A stretch of DNA of 64,000 nt from Psychrobacter okhotskensis (GCF_013248965.1 NZ_JABRVQ010000002.1:62001-126000); one strand, 5' to 3'; counted from the first letter of the stretch, positions 31,579-41,064 are shown. The notes: generated from the sequence alone by a model not told the origin. Numbers and translations are program-made.

Positions 31579-32223
31579 ATGGCCCTGCGTCCTTTATCCA
31601 AAATTGACCAGCTATTACTTGGGGTTGACAAGGCACTGCGAGCGGTTGTTCCGCATTCTAATCCCAGTACTCGCCCATTGCCCGTCAGTAATGACGAGAT
31701 TCCTGAGCTGACCATTACCGAAGCGCGTCACGTGGCAGGATTGATGCGCATCAATCATACTGGTGAAGTATGTGCGCAAGGCCTGTATCATGGTCAAGCC
31801 TTTACTGCTAAAGACACTGGCGTCAAACAAGCCATGCAGCATTCAGCCGAAGAAGAAGTCGATCATCTGGTGTGGTGCGAAACACGGTTAAAGGAATTGG
31901 GCAGTCATGCTAGCCTATTCACCCCATTGTGGTATGGCATGTCTTTCGGTCTTGGCGCGGTCGCAGGGGCTATCTCTAACGAGTTTAGTTTGGGATTTGT
32001 CGCTGAAACCGAAGCACAAGTCAGCGAGCATCTGCAAGATCACATTGGACAATTACCCGTGCATGATCAACGCTCAAGAGAAATACTGGCACAAATGGAT
32101 ACTGAAGAATGTCACCATCGCGAGCTGGCGCTAGCAAGTGGCGGCGCAGCTCTTTCACCACCGGTGCGTCAGACCATGCGCTGGATGGCCAATCGGATGA
32201 AAGCCACGGCTTATCATCTATAA
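31579..32223 (+). CDS. coq7: Ubiquinone biosynthesis hydroxylase Coq7
   Basis: Hydroxylates demethoxyubiquinone in the next-to-last modification of the ubiquinone ring. The di-iron carboxylate motifs are present: GEVCAQGLYHGQA, EEEVDHLVWC, EAQVSEHL and EECHHRE. The length of 214 is normal for the bacterial protein. The start has an AGGAG ribosome binding site. Neighbours do not suggest an operon; the MFS gene upstream is about 200 bases away. Confidence 0.96.
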   Translation: MALRPLSKIDQLLLGVDKALRAVVPHSNPSTRPLPVSNDEIPELTITEARHVAGLMRINHTGEVCAQGLYHGQAFTAKDTGVKQAMQHSAEEEVDHLVWCETRLKELGSHASLFTPLWYGMSFGLGAVAGAISNEFSLGFVAETEAQVSEHLQDHIGQLPVHDQRSREILAQMDTEECHHRELALASGGAALSPPVRQTMRWMANRMKATAYHL

Positions 32224-32443
32224 ATGAATAGCGAGTAGCGCCTCTCATCGGGTTTATTGAATCAGGTAATTTAACAATCCTACTACTGATAGCATTGAGC
32301 TTAATTTGCTAGGGTATTAAAAATTTGTTCGATTTTGCTTCAATAATATAGAAAATTTCTAAGCATACAAAATAGCGTCGATAATACAAAACAACTATCA
32401 ATCGATTGTAAATAACGACTTAATAAACAAGGTAACGACTTTT

Positions 32444-33634
32444 ATGAAAGCTATCAACCAATCCAGCTTGTCTAGCAATGCTACCAAAGCGCCTACATTT
32501 GCGACCCTAACCGCATTAGCCGCTGCCTGTGCACTGATGTTGTCTGCCCCTGTCAACGCTGCCGAAGCGGATAGCAGCGCTAACGCTAGCATAACTGCTA
32601 CGAACCCTGCTGTCCCTAGTGCCATGGATTCAAGCAGACGTGTCATTCGTCTCGCTAAACCAAACGCTACTGCGGCTACTAGCACGGCTCAAACTGATGT
32701 ACCATCAAATATGGCGTCCGCAAATAGCACTCAGTCAAGCAACGTCCTACCAACGAACCCTGCGTCAGTCAATGCTCAGCAAAACCGAGCTCCGCAGAAC
32801 AACAGTGCTCAACAAAGTCAGGCGCCTTTAAGTAATGCACAGCCCTCAGCAGCAGTACCGCAAGCACCAACAGCAGCGACCCCTGAGCTAACAGGTACTA
32901 CTCGAGTATATGAGCGTGGTCCAATGACTGCTACTGGCATTGATCTTCGTGGTGGTCAGTTGCCCAATATCCCAACACCGCAAGTACAACTTTCAAGCGT
33001 TAGCTTTGTACCGACAGTTTTGGTTCCACAGCAGCAAGGCTTGGGTACTGATAAGCTCGACGTTAGCTTGCTAGATGACTTTATCGAAGATGTCTCTCCT
33101 AACGCCCGTCACTATCCACCGAACTTCCCTAACCGCTCACAACGTCACTATACTCGTGAAAAAATCAAAGTATTGACTGAATGGATTGAGCCTTATGCCC
33201 AATCGCCAAACGCCTCTTATGACGTGCTGATTCGAGCGGCTAAGCTCAATGGTATGGGTCGTAACTTAGATTTAGGTTCAGACTATACGGTACGTGGCGG
33301 CAAATATGTCGACCGTGCTATCAAAATCAAACCTGACAGTGGTGAAGCCAACTTCTTATACGGCATGATGCTGTCAGAAGGTGGCGGCTTTAAAGAAGGT
33401 CAAAAATATCTAGACCGAGCCGTCTCATTGGGCTATACCGAAGCAGAACAAAGCTTGGCGCAGTCAGATTTATTGAGCGATCGCCGCGACAACGCTCTAG
33501 AACGTTTGCGTCGTCTTGAGCAACAAGTGCCTAATAATACCGTTATTCGTCAACAAATTAAGCTCGTTGAAGATGGTAAGTTTTATATTTGGGATATCCC
33601 AGCACCTGACATCGATGTAAAACCAGGGGCATAA
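32444..33634 (+). CDS. Exported protein with a C-terminal TPR-like region, function unknown
   Basis: A 396-residue product with a signal peptide ending near residue 38 (LMLSAPVNA), then a Ser/Asn/Gln/Ala/Pro-rich low-complexity part to about residue 150, and then a helical domain. The helical part includes two repeat-like helices pairs: AIKIKPDSGEANFLYGMML and YLDRAVSLGYTEAEQSLAQ, similar to TPR/Sel1 repeats. It is probably periplasmic or envelope-associated. I do not recognise a named family. The start has AAGG eight to eleven bases before it, and a strong terminator follows. Confidence 0.72.
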   Translation: MKAINQSSLSSNATKAPTFATLTALAAACALMLSAPVNAAEADSSANASITATNPAVPSAMDSSRRVIRLAKPNATAATSTAQTDVPSNMASANSTQSSNVLPTNPASVNAQQNRAPQNNSAQQSQAPLSNAQPSAAVPQAPTAATPELTGTTRVYERGPMTATGIDLRGGQLPNIPTPQVQLSSVSFVPTVLVPQQQGLGTDKLDVSLLDDFIEDVSPNARHYPPNFPNRSQRHYTREKIKVLTEWIEPYAQSPNASYDVLIRAAKLNGMGRNLDLGSDYTVRGGKYVDRAIKIKPDSGEANFLYGMMLSEGGGFKEGQKYLDRAVSLGYTEAEQSLAQSDLLSDRRDNALERLRRLEQQVPNNTVIRQQIKLVEDGKFYIWDIPAPDIDVKPGA

Positions 33635-33724
33635 ATTCAGTTGTAAACATTATTCATTAGTAATAGTGACTTATAGTGTTATTATTGACTTATTAAAAAA
33701 TGATTTGAGAGTAAAGTATATAGT

Positions 33725-33774
33725 GCCTTCTTTTTATATTGGTTTAGTATCAATAGGAAAAGAAGGCTTTTTTT
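33725..33774 (+). terminator. Rho-independent terminator after the TPR-like gene
   Basis: GCCTTCTTTT pairs with AAAAGAAGGC, with an inner ATTG/CAAT pairing, and is followed by seven T. Confidence 0.9.
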
Positions 33775-33904
33775 GCAGATGATTTCTCGTTCAGCCAGTC
33801 TTATTTAATTAACTTCGCCAAAGTCGTTGCCAATTATTGTCGCTCCCTATCAATCACTGCCATTCACTATCAATATCCCCTTAGCCCCAAATCTGTTCGA
33901 TAAT

Positions 33905-33925
33905 CTAGGGCGTGTCCTCATTTTA
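33905..33925 (+). repeat. 21-bp direct repeat, left copy
   Basis: CTAGGGCGTGTCCTCATTTT plus one A is identical to the copy at 37020-37040 in the same orientation. It begins like the ends of the family 2 elements (TAGGGCGTGT), so it is probably a relic end of a related mobile element. Confidence 0.75.
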
Positions 33926-34006
33926 GGTTAAAAGTTTGATACCCCATTACGCTTATTTTATCTTGTCCATTAGCGACGGCATTTGACTGTGAAGTTTCAA
34001 ATATAG

Positions 34007-34275
34007 TAGGGCGTGTTGAACATTCGATCATGGCACTGACAGAGACTGTTTTTTAGGCGATTCAAAGATAAAAATAGTAAGTTTAGTCATTCTAAGCGCC
34101 TCTTTTTATCAAAGAATCAGCAAAAAATAGTCCTGTCCTTTTAGGCTGATGCTAAAATTGCCCCATACTGTGTTGCAAGTCTAGCTAAGATATCAACATA
34201 ATCTTCGACTTGCGCCGTGTCTGGAACAATTTTAGCGATCAGCAGTGTCCATTTATGAATGTTCAACACGCCCTA
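34007..34275. mobile_element. Family 2 miniature inverted-repeat element, copy 1
   Basis: 269 bp bounded by TAGGGCGTGTTGAACATTC and its near-exact inverse, with TA at each outer edge. No ORF. The right half (34144-34245) folds into a long imperfect hairpin whose tip arms are GCAAGTC and GACTTGC. It shares ends, internal boxes and hairpin layout with the copy at 61496-61776. Confidence 0.85.
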
Positions 34276-34323
34276 GTGAAATCCAAAAAGTTACGCTACA
34301 CTCATCCTGTTATATTGACGACC

Positions 34324-34475
34324 TATGGTCAAAACATCCTAAAAGCGCGACGGTATTGCTGATATCAATTTTTTATAGGCTCTGTCTGGTGGCCTCTGTC
34401 TGCGTAGGCACAGCAAGCAAGAAAAATGGATATCAACAGTGCATAATGGTTCGATATTATGTTTCACTCATTATA
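34324..34475 (+). repeat. Family 1 miniature inverted-repeat element, copy B
   Basis: A 152-bp version with ends TATGGTCA and TCATTATA, both one or two bases off the family consensus, and the conserved ACAGCAAGCAAGAAAAA centre. It is the longest copy and ends 40 bases before the hydrolase start codon, so it may hold or replace part of that promoter. Confidence 0.8.
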
Positions 34476-34515
34476 TTCATCTTATAGGCTTGACTATTAT
34501 TTACTGGAACCCCCT

Positions 34516-36993
34516 ATGACTTTCGCTCGCTCTGTCAGCAATACGGTCACACACGCTACTAAGAACATAAAGCCCGCTATTCTATTAGGGTTAATAGCAA
34601 CAGTAGCGCTACTACCTGCCTGTAGTACGGTTTCTGTGACACAACAAGCCTCAGCGAAGACCATTTCTGCACAGCGTGGCAATATCGTTACAGACGATGA
34701 GCTCAGTAGCGACACAGCATCGGCTTTATTGTCAGCAGGACTTAATGAGCAGGCCTGTTTTCAGCAGTTTGACTTGTGCTTGACGCAGCTTACTGACAGC
34801 ATGCTTAACGAACATTATCGTCCAGCGCTGGCCGTTTTTGCCGAGTTACATTACGCCAAAGCTCGCCAGCTTGCCGACTCTAAAGAGTGTCAAGATGCGC
34901 TCGCCCGTCCACCGCTTGATCCTTATTATGCCAATGCACCTCTGAGCGATGATGAGGATAAAGAGCAGCAGAAAAATACAGATGCCTGCTTGATTAGCTA
35001 TCAAGGTCGACTATTTGACGCCATCAAGTCCAGCTATACCTATCTGTTTTATGACAGTTTAGCGCATGATTTTGAAGGGGCAGATAAAGCAAAAAGCCAA
35101 GCTCAGGCCAAAAACCGTATTCCAAGTGACATCGATATCCAAACTCAAGACATTTATAACTCAGCCAGCAATGACGTCATTACCCAGCTATATCAGTCGG
35201 TAGATGGCGCAAACAAACTGATGGGCAATACCAAAGTAGACTATCTACCGATGAGCACCACTGTGCCCGATACTGGCAACCAAGGCGCTATCGCAAACCG
35301 TGCATCTTTAAAGGGTAAGCCTACTGACCAAGTCAAGGTCATGAAGGTACAAGTAGACCGCTATGATCTCAATATTTTTCTGCCTAACGAAAGTAACTAC
35401 CTTCAAAATGCGCAAAAGCAAACCTCAGCGCTCGCCGATTTGGTGTCCACTTATGATCTACGTCTCTCGGGTCTTAACTCAATCAGTAAGCGCCCAGGAC
35501 TGGGGATTAGCTTAGTCGCGTCACTGAATGATCGCTATACCACCACTGTGCGTCAGCTCTTGGTTTCATCGCTGTCGGGACGACTGAATAAAGACACGGT
35601 CGATGGCAAAAAGGATGATAGCGCGCCCAGCTCACGCATTTACCCTACGGGTCATTTATTGGTGACTGGCTTGATTAAGCCCGCTGGCGATAGCATACTG
35701 GATACGCTCAGCAGTCATCAACTCGATATCCACTTATACAACCCTTATCGTAGCGAGAGCGCCACTATCTTGGGTGATAACTATCCACTGGCGGCGAACT
35801 TCTCTGCCGGTTATGGACTATGGCTGGCAGAAAACCAACTCGATGGCGTCGGTTACTTAAATCTAATCACTCGCCAGAAAAAAGCCAGCTTACCCAAACT
35901 GTTTATGCTAGAGCCTTACGATCCTGATAAACGGGTCATCATTATGGTGCATGGCTTGGCGTCTAGCCCCGCCACCTGGGTAAATTTGACCAACGATATT
36001 TTTAATGATGATAAGTTGCGCGATAATTATCAAGTGTGGCAGGTTTTTTATCCGACCAATTTACCTATTTTAGAGAACCGCTATCAAATTCAGGAGCTGA
36101 TCAAGAGCACTTATCAGCAGACCGATCCTCAAGGAGGCAACCGCGCCAGCAAAAACAGCGTCATTATCAGTCACAGTATGGGCGGTGTCATCTCTCGCAT
36201 GATGCTGTCTGATGATAATCTTGCCAATAACTTAGACGCTTTAGAGGATAAAGACTTGCTCGAAAACAGCAGTAAACGCCAAGTCGATGAGATGCTAAAA
36301 CAAGCCTTTGCTAATGATGAGCTGCGCAACCGTTTTGAGCTACATAGGCTGCCACAGGTCGACACTGCTATCTTTTTATCCTCGCCCTTTCAAGGTACCG
36401 ACTACGCTGATCGCTGGTTTACTCGAGCACTACGCCGCATCGTTTATTTACCGGTTGGCTTGGTAAAGACCGTCACTGATAACTTGGCTACTCTCGCCAT
36501 TCAAGGGGATTTGGCACAAAATCCTTTAGGTGCACTGTACCTACAGAACGGTGCCAGTCAGTTAAGCGATAAATCGTCTTTTATTCAGCTGACCAAAGAT
36601 ATCAAGATCAATGACGACATTACTTATCATTCGATCATCGCTAACAATGATGCCGACATCACTAGAGGCTTGGCGCAAATGCAGCCCGGCGGTGCAAGAA
36701 TTGACTTATCTCAAGAGATATTAGAAGACAACAGCGAGAGTGCGCGCACAAATGATGGCCCCAAACCTGCATCTGAGTCAACCAATAAGCCCCTCGTCGC
36801 TGCGGTGACTGTCGATGAAGATATTAGCCAAGCACTGACCGAGCGCTTATCAGATGGTATCGTTCCTTACACCAGCGCCCATCTCGAAGGCGCCACCTCA
36901 GAAACCATCATCACAGGTGGTCATAGTATTCAAGAAAATCCGCAGACCGTGTTGACCCTGCGACGGATTTTGCATCAACAATTGCAGCAATGA
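34516..36993 (+). CDS. Lipoprotein alpha/beta hydrolase (lipase/esterase-like)
   Basis: The 825-residue product starts with a membrane-targeting segment and a likely lipobox LPAC at about residues 34-37, so it should be anchored in the envelope. A helical region of about 400 residues precedes the alpha/beta-hydrolase domain, which has the oxyanion strand IIMVHGLASSPATW, the nucleophile elbow SHSMGG, an Asp in DGIVPYTSA and a His in GGHSIQ. The natural substrate cannot be told; triacylglycerol lipase or esterase activity is the best guess. The ATG at 34516 begins the signal segment; an in-frame start 57 bases upstream would overlap the family 1 repeat. Confidence 0.82.
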   Translation: MTFARSVSNTVTHATKNIKPAILLGLIATVALLPACSTVSVTQQASAKTISAQRGNIVTDDELSSDTASALLSAGLNEQACFQQFDLCLTQLTDSMLNEHYRPALAVFAELHYAKARQLADSKECQDALARPPLDPYYANAPLSDDEDKEQQKNTDACLISYQGRLFDAIKSSYTYLFYDSLAHDFEGADKAKSQAQAKNRIPSDIDIQTQDIYNSASNDVITQLYQSVDGANKLMGNTKVDYLPMSTTVPDTGNQGAIANRASLKGKPTDQVKVMKVQVDRYDLNIFLPNESNYLQNAQKQTSALADLVSTYDLRLSGLNSISKRPGLGISLVASLNDRYTTTVRQLLVSSLSGRLNKDTVDGKKDDSAPSSRIYPTGHLLVTGLIKPAGDSILDTLSSHQLDIHLYNPYRSESATILGDNYPLAANFSAGYGLWLAENQLDGVGYLNLITRQKKASLPKLFMLEPYDPDKRVIIMVHGLASSPATWVNLTNDIFNDDKLRDNYQVWQVFYPTNLPILENRYQIQELIKSTYQQTDPQGGNRASKNSVIISHSMGGVISRMMLSDDNLANNLDALEDKDLLENSSKRQVDEMLKQAFANDELRNRFELHRLPQVDTAIFLSSPFQGTDYADRWFTRALRRIVYLPVGLVKTVTDNLATLAIQGDLAQNPLGALYLQNGASQLSDKSSFIQLTKDIKINDDITYHSIIANNDADITRGLAQMQPGGARIDLSQEILEDNSESARTNDGPKPASESTNKPLVAAVTVDEDISQALTERLSDGIVPYTSAHLEGATSETIITGGHSIQENPQTVLTLRRILHQQLQQ

Positions 36994-37019
36994 GGCTCGT
37001 CTAATTGACAAGATACTGA

Positions 37020-37040
37020 CTAGGGCGTGTCCTCATTTTA
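37020..37040 (+). repeat. 21-bp direct repeat, right copy
   Basis: Exact copy of the sequence at 33905-33925. It lies 27 bases after the hydrolase stop, so the pair brackets the hydrolase gene together with both repeat elements upstream of it. Confidence 0.75.
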
Positions 37041-37413
37041 AAAATGGTATTGATAATAAATACTAAACACCCTCTAGGCTTTTGGGCTATGTTCATTAAT
37101 CGACAGGGTATCTCTTCAAGGGAGTTTTGGTGACTGGTAGGTGTGCGACCAGTCCCGTAGGTGACTTGCGTGTGCACTTAGGGTGGCGCATACTATATTC
37201 ATTGTAAATGACAGTAATATATTAATTTATAGGGATATAAATTACTTCATTCAGCTAGACAGTCTTAGCTCAGCCGCATTTGATAAATTGATAGTGGTTG
37301 CTAACTAATACTGAGCCATTGCCCGTAACACTTGTCATCCTGCTTTACGGACAGTTACTTGAGCGTGTCATGGAAGCCAGCGCTATTCAGCTAACAGATA
37401 AAGGTAACCGTTT
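37041..37413 (+). promoter_or_regulatory. Leader and promoter region of the cioAB operon
   Basis: No supported ORF. A hairpin GACTGGT/ACCAGTC at 37132-37154 sits in a G-rich stretch (37118-37190) unlike the AT-rich surroundings. It could be a leader structure or a relic of an inserted element. Confidence 0.45.
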
Positions 37414-38907
37414 ATGTTCGCTACATTTATGATTGACCAGCTTGATGCGCTGATGCTCGCGCGAATTCAATTTGCTTTTGTTATCTCATGGCATATTGTC
37501 TTTCCAGCTTTTTCCATCGGTCTTGCCAGCTTTCTAACGGTCTTAGAGTTCCGCTGGCTCAAAACTGGTGAGCCTATTTATGCCGAAGTTTATAAGCACT
37601 GGGTCAAGATATTTGCCGTGGTATTTGGGATGGGTGTGGTATCGGGCGTGGTAATGTCTTACCAATTCGGTACTAACTGGGCCGTATTTTCTGATAAAGC
37701 CGGTAACGTCATAGGCCCACTACTTGCCTACGAAGTATTGACCGCCTTTTTCTTAGAAGCGTCGTTCTTAGGCATTATGCTGTTTGGTTGGGGTCGCGTC
37801 AGTAAACGCATGCACCTTGCTTCAACAGCGATCGTCGCTATTGGTACGCTAATATCTGGTTTTTGGATTTTGGCTGCCAACAGCTTTATGCAGACGCCGC
37901 AGGGCTTTATGGTCGGTGCTGATGGTTTGCTCTATCCAACCAATTGGCTTGAAATTATCTTTAACCCCTCATTCCCTTACCGTTACGCGCATATGATGAC
38001 TGCGGCATTTTTGACCACAGCTTTCGTTATCGGTGGTATCGGTGCGTATTATCTGCAATCCAAAAAGCATGTTGAACATCGCAAACATGGTCGTGTCATG
38101 CTCGGCATGGCGATGGTCATGGCCATCTTTGTTGCGCCAGCACAAATATTTATTGGCGATATGCATGGTCTAAATACGCTAGAACATCAACCTGCTAAAG
38201 TCGCAGCGATGGAAGGTCTGTGGGAAAATGAGCGCGGTGCACCGCTTGTCTTATTCGGTATTCCAGATCAAAAAGCAGAAAAAAACCATTATGAAATTAA
38301 AATCCCTTATGTCTCGGGCTTAATTTTAACGCATTCATTAGACGGCGAAGTTAAAGGCCTTAAAAACTGGGCGCCAGAAGATCGGCCCTACGTTCCTATC
38401 GTCTTTTGGTCATTCCGCGTTATGGTGGCTATCGGTACATTAATGCTGCTTGTTGGTCTATTTAGCCTTTATAAATACTTTAAAAAACAACAATTCGATC
38501 CTGAAAGCAAATGGTTCCACCGTGCGTGGATGATGATGACGCCGCTTGGTTTTATCGCGATACTCGCCGGTTGGTTTGTGACCGAAACTGGTCGTCAGCC
38601 ATGGACAGTATATGGGGTGATTCGTACTGCTGAGAGCATGTCACCGGTTGCAGCCCAGCAAGTCGCAACGACACTTATAGGATTTATTGTGCTGTACGTC
38701 TTTGTATTTGGTGCAGGCAGTTTTTATATCTTACGCCTGATTGCTAAAGGTCCACAACCTTATGAAGATCCAGCAGATGACAACTTCTATGAGCATTCTA
38801 TCACTGAAGGTCAAGGTCGCACGTTAAGTGGTGATAGTAACGTCAGTGAGAAAGTAGAAGATTTGGATAAACCTGCCGATGACGTCGATGATGGAGGGTT
38901 ACGCTAA
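37414..38907 (+). CDS. cioA: Cytochrome bd-type ubiquinol oxidase subunit I (CioA type)
   Basis: Oxidises ubiquinol and reduces oxygen to water in the inner membrane without pumping protons. The N-terminal RIQFAFVISWHIVFP holds the haem-ligand histidine (His27), FGTNWAVFSDKAGNVIGPLL and the GRQPW motif are family signatures, and the quinol loop is short, as in the cyanide-insensitive CioA/short-loop branch. The 497 residues contain about nine membrane helices and a polar C-terminal tail. AAAGG precedes the ATG. The stop overlaps the cioB start by one base (TAATG). A cydA name would also be acceptable. Confidence 0.93.
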   Translation: MFATFMIDQLDALMLARIQFAFVISWHIVFPAFSIGLASFLTVLEFRWLKTGEPIYAEVYKHWVKIFAVVFGMGVVSGVVMSYQFGTNWAVFSDKAGNVIGPLLAYEVLTAFFLEASFLGIMLFGWGRVSKRMHLASTAIVAIGTLISGFWILAANSFMQTPQGFMVGADGLLYPTNWLEIIFNPSFPYRYAHMMTAAFLTTAFVIGGIGAYYLQSKKHVEHRKHGRVMLGMAMVMAIFVAPAQIFIGDMHGLNTLEHQPAKVAAMEGLWENERGAPLVLFGIPDQKAEKNHYEIKIPYVSGLILTHSLDGEVKGLKNWAPEDRPYVPIVFWSFRVMVAIGTLMLLVGLFSLYKYFKKQQFDPESKWFHRAWMMMTPLGFIAILAGWFVTETGRQPWTVYGVIRTAESMSPVAAQQVATTLIGFIVLYVFVFGAGSFYILRLIAKGPQPYEDPADDNFYEHSITEGQGRTLSGDSNVSEKVEDLDKPADDVDDGGLR

Positions 38908-39923
38908 TGTTTAACTACGGTGATGTATTAGATTTACCTTTAATTTGGGGCGGATTAATCGCCCTATCCGTCTTCATCTATGTCCTGCTGGATGGTTTTG
39001 ATTTAGGTTGTGGTATTTTGTTCCCCTTTGCTGGCTCAGACAAAAACCGTAGCCGTATGATGAACTCTATTGCTCCCTTTTGGGACGGTAATGAGACTTG
39101 GTTGGTATTGGGTGGTGGTGGTTTGTTCGCCGCTTTCCCAGTTGCTTATGGCATCATCATGACCGGTCTATACCTGCCTGTGACTGCCATGCTATTTGGT
39201 CTTATTATGCGCGGAGTGGCGTTTGAGTTCCGTTTCAAAGCCTCTTCACGTCGTCATGTATGGGATACCTTCTTTTTTGTTGGCTCAGTAGTGGCGACAT
39301 TCTCACAGGGTATTATGCTCGGGGCGTTGGTGCAAGGCTTAGAGGCGAGCAATCGTCTGTACACTGGTGGCCCATTTGACTGGTTCACTCCCTTCTCTAT
39401 CGTCTGCGGCTTTGCCATGATAGTTGGTTATGCTTTGCTTGGTTCTACGTGGTTAATCATTAAAACTGAACATAAGCTGCAAGTATGGGCACGTAAAGTG
39501 TCTGGTTGGATATTATCAGCATTGGTATTGGCAATGATTGTCGTTACCGTGTTTATGTATTTTTCAGATATCGAGGCCCTCGAAGGTTGGTTTAGTTTGC
39601 CGGGTGCGTTATATCTGGCACCAATGCCAGTTATCGTGCTGCTGCTGTTCTTTCTCATGCGTAAGGATTTACGGACTGAGCGTGAATATCGCCCCTTCTT
39701 AATGACCGTTGCGCTGTTCTTGATGGGTTATATTGGCGTCTGTACAGCGTTGTTTCCTTATATCGTACCGTACCAAATGACTATCTATGAAGCGGCCGCT
39801 GCTGATACATCGCTGTCCTTTATGCTCATTGGTGCGGGTATTATGTTGCCGATTATCTTAAGCTATACTGCTTTTGCCTATTACACATTTAAAGGTAAAA
39901 CGGATCACGAGCATATGTATTAA
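38907..39923 (+). CDS. cioB: Cytochrome bd-type ubiquinol oxidase subunit II (CioB type)
   Basis: Partner of subunit I. The start LPLIWGGLIALSVFIYVLLDGFDLGCGILF is the CydB signature (first helix, DGFDLG), followed by PFWDGNETWLVLGGGGLFAAFP. The 338 residues form about eight to nine membrane helices. Its ATG overlaps the cioA stop, so the two subunits are translationally coupled. Confidence 0.95.
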   Translation: MFNYGDVLDLPLIWGGLIALSVFIYVLLDGFDLGCGILFPFAGSDKNRSRMMNSIAPFWDGNETWLVLGGGGLFAAFPVAYGIIMTGLYLPVTAMLFGLIMRGVAFEFRFKASSRRHVWDTFFFVGSVVATFSQGIMLGALVQGLEASNRLYTGGPFDWFTPFSIVCGFAMIVGYALLGSTWLIIKTEHKLQVWARKVSGWILSALVLAMIVVTVFMYFSDIEALEGWFSLPGALYLAPMPVIVLLLFFLMRKDLRTEREYRPFLMTVALFLMGYIGVCTALFPYIVPYQMTIYEAAAADTSLSFMLIGAGIMLPIILSYTAFAYYTFKGKTDHEHMY

Positions 39924-40023
39924 CGGCTATATGTTAAGGAGAATCAGCCTTCGCTACTATCACTATTCTTGGTAGCGAACGCTTAAGATCATTAGCGCCT
40001 TAATACGTCACTGGGAGACGATT

Positions 40024-40140
40024 ATGAAAAAACTCAGCAAAAAACAATCACAATGGGCATGGTTCATTGGTCTATATATAGCAGGATTTGCCGTTATTTT
40101 TACCATTGCCCAATTAATAAAGTTGGCAATGGGCGTGTAA
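40024..40140 (+). CDS. Small membrane protein after cioAB (DUF2474-like)
   Basis: A 38-residue protein, MKKLSKKQSQWAWFIGLY continuing into one membrane helix and ending LIKLAMGV. A GGGAG ribosome binding site lies seven bases before the ATG, and it sits 100 bases after cioB and just before a strong terminator. Position, size, the Trp before the helix and the basic residue near its end fit the DUF2474 single-helix proteins found next to cioAB; these may act like CydX, which stabilises the oxidase. The family call is from pattern and context only. Confidence 0.75.
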   Translation: MKKLSKKQSQWAWFIGLYIAGFAVIFTIAQLIKLAMGV

Positions 40141-40162
40141 AACCTGCCCTATTTCGCTAAAC

Positions 40163-40202
40163 AAAAGCGCCGCATTGATTGTAAATCAATGCGGCGCTTT
40201 TT
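40163..40202 (+). terminator. Rho-independent terminator of the cioAB operon
   Basis: An 18-bp arm starting AAAAGCGCCGC pairs with its inverse ending GCGGCGCTTTT, with a 4-base loop. It is symmetric and may also end murU transcripts from the other side. Confidence 0.92.
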
Positions 40203-40279
40203 ATGATCTTCGTTAAAGTAAGATTGATTGAAGTAAGATCTATTAAAGAATTATTAATTAATATTAATATCCCCTAAAG

Positions 40280-41008
40280 TTATGCACCGCGGTGGTTAGC
40301 CACGCCATGACTGTCAATAAATTCGTTGACCTGCGTTAAGCGCTCAGGTGTGCCCACGTCTATCCAATTATCACGAATAACTTCCGCCGTAATCTGGAAC
40401 TTAAGCATCGCTTGCTTAAGCAGAGGCGCTAGCGCAGCGGGTTGCCCGCTTACCAGCCCATCGACCAATCGTGGCGACATTACACTAATACCAGCAAAGG
40501 TATATTTGTCTGCATCACCAATTGGCTGCTCACTAGCCAGACCATTATTGAGCGCAAAATCACCACCGTTATTATGCTCTGGATTGTCAATCAACAATAG
40601 ATGCGCCCGTTGATCAGCACCCAGCTCATAATCCTGCAACTGAGCAAAATTATACGTCGTCCAGACATCGGAGTTGACTAAGATAAATGGCTCGTCTTGT
40701 AACTTACCTGTTTGTAACGCTTGAAAAATTCCACCAGCGGTCTCTAAAGGTTCGTCATCTTCTCGTGACCAGTGCAACTTGACCCCGTAATCGCTACCAT
40801 CACCCAAGGTATCCATAAGCTTGTCAGCAAGCCACGAGGCATTAATCGTAATATCAGTAATCCCCGCTGCTTGCAGTGCCTTAATATGCCAGACAATCAG
40901 CGGCTGACCGCCTACCTCGACTAATGGTTTGGGCGTCTCAAGTGTCAACGGACGCAAGCGCGTTCCCTTGCCAGCAGCTAAAATCATGGCTTGCGTAATG
41001 GTAGACAT
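40280..41008 (-). CDS. murU: N-acetylmuramate alpha-1-phosphate uridylyltransferase
   Basis: A sugar-nucleotidyltransferase (242 residues) with the LAAGKGTRLRPLT nucleotide loop, KPLVEVGGQPLI and the VNSDVW metal-site aspartate. In Pseudomonas, MurU makes UDP-MurNAc from MurNAc-1-phosphate in the recycling route that bypasses fosfomycin-sensitive MurA. The adjacent amgK gene supports this identity over glucose-1-phosphate-type enzymes. The start has an AAGGAG ribosome binding site. Confidence 0.92.
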   Translation of the reverse strand: MSTITQAMILAAGKGTRLRPLTLETPKPLVEVGGQPLIVWHIKALQAAGITDITINASWLADKLMDTLGDGSDYGVKLHWSREDDEPLETAGGIFQALQTGKLQDEPFILVNSDVWTTYNFAQLQDYELGADQRAHLLLIDNPEHNNGGDFALNNGLASEQPIGDADKYTFAGISVMSPRLVDGLVSGQPAALAPLLKQAMLKFQITAEVIRDNWIDVGTPERLTQVNEFIDSHGVANHRGA

Positions 41009-41064
41009 GCATGCTCCTTATTCAATTTATAATGATAGTAATAGACGCAACTTATTATCCCTTT

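Noticed and set aside
32398-32685. 95-codon minus-strand ORF with a hydrophobic stretch
   Set aside because: Antisense of the signal peptide and Ala-rich region of the gene at 32444.
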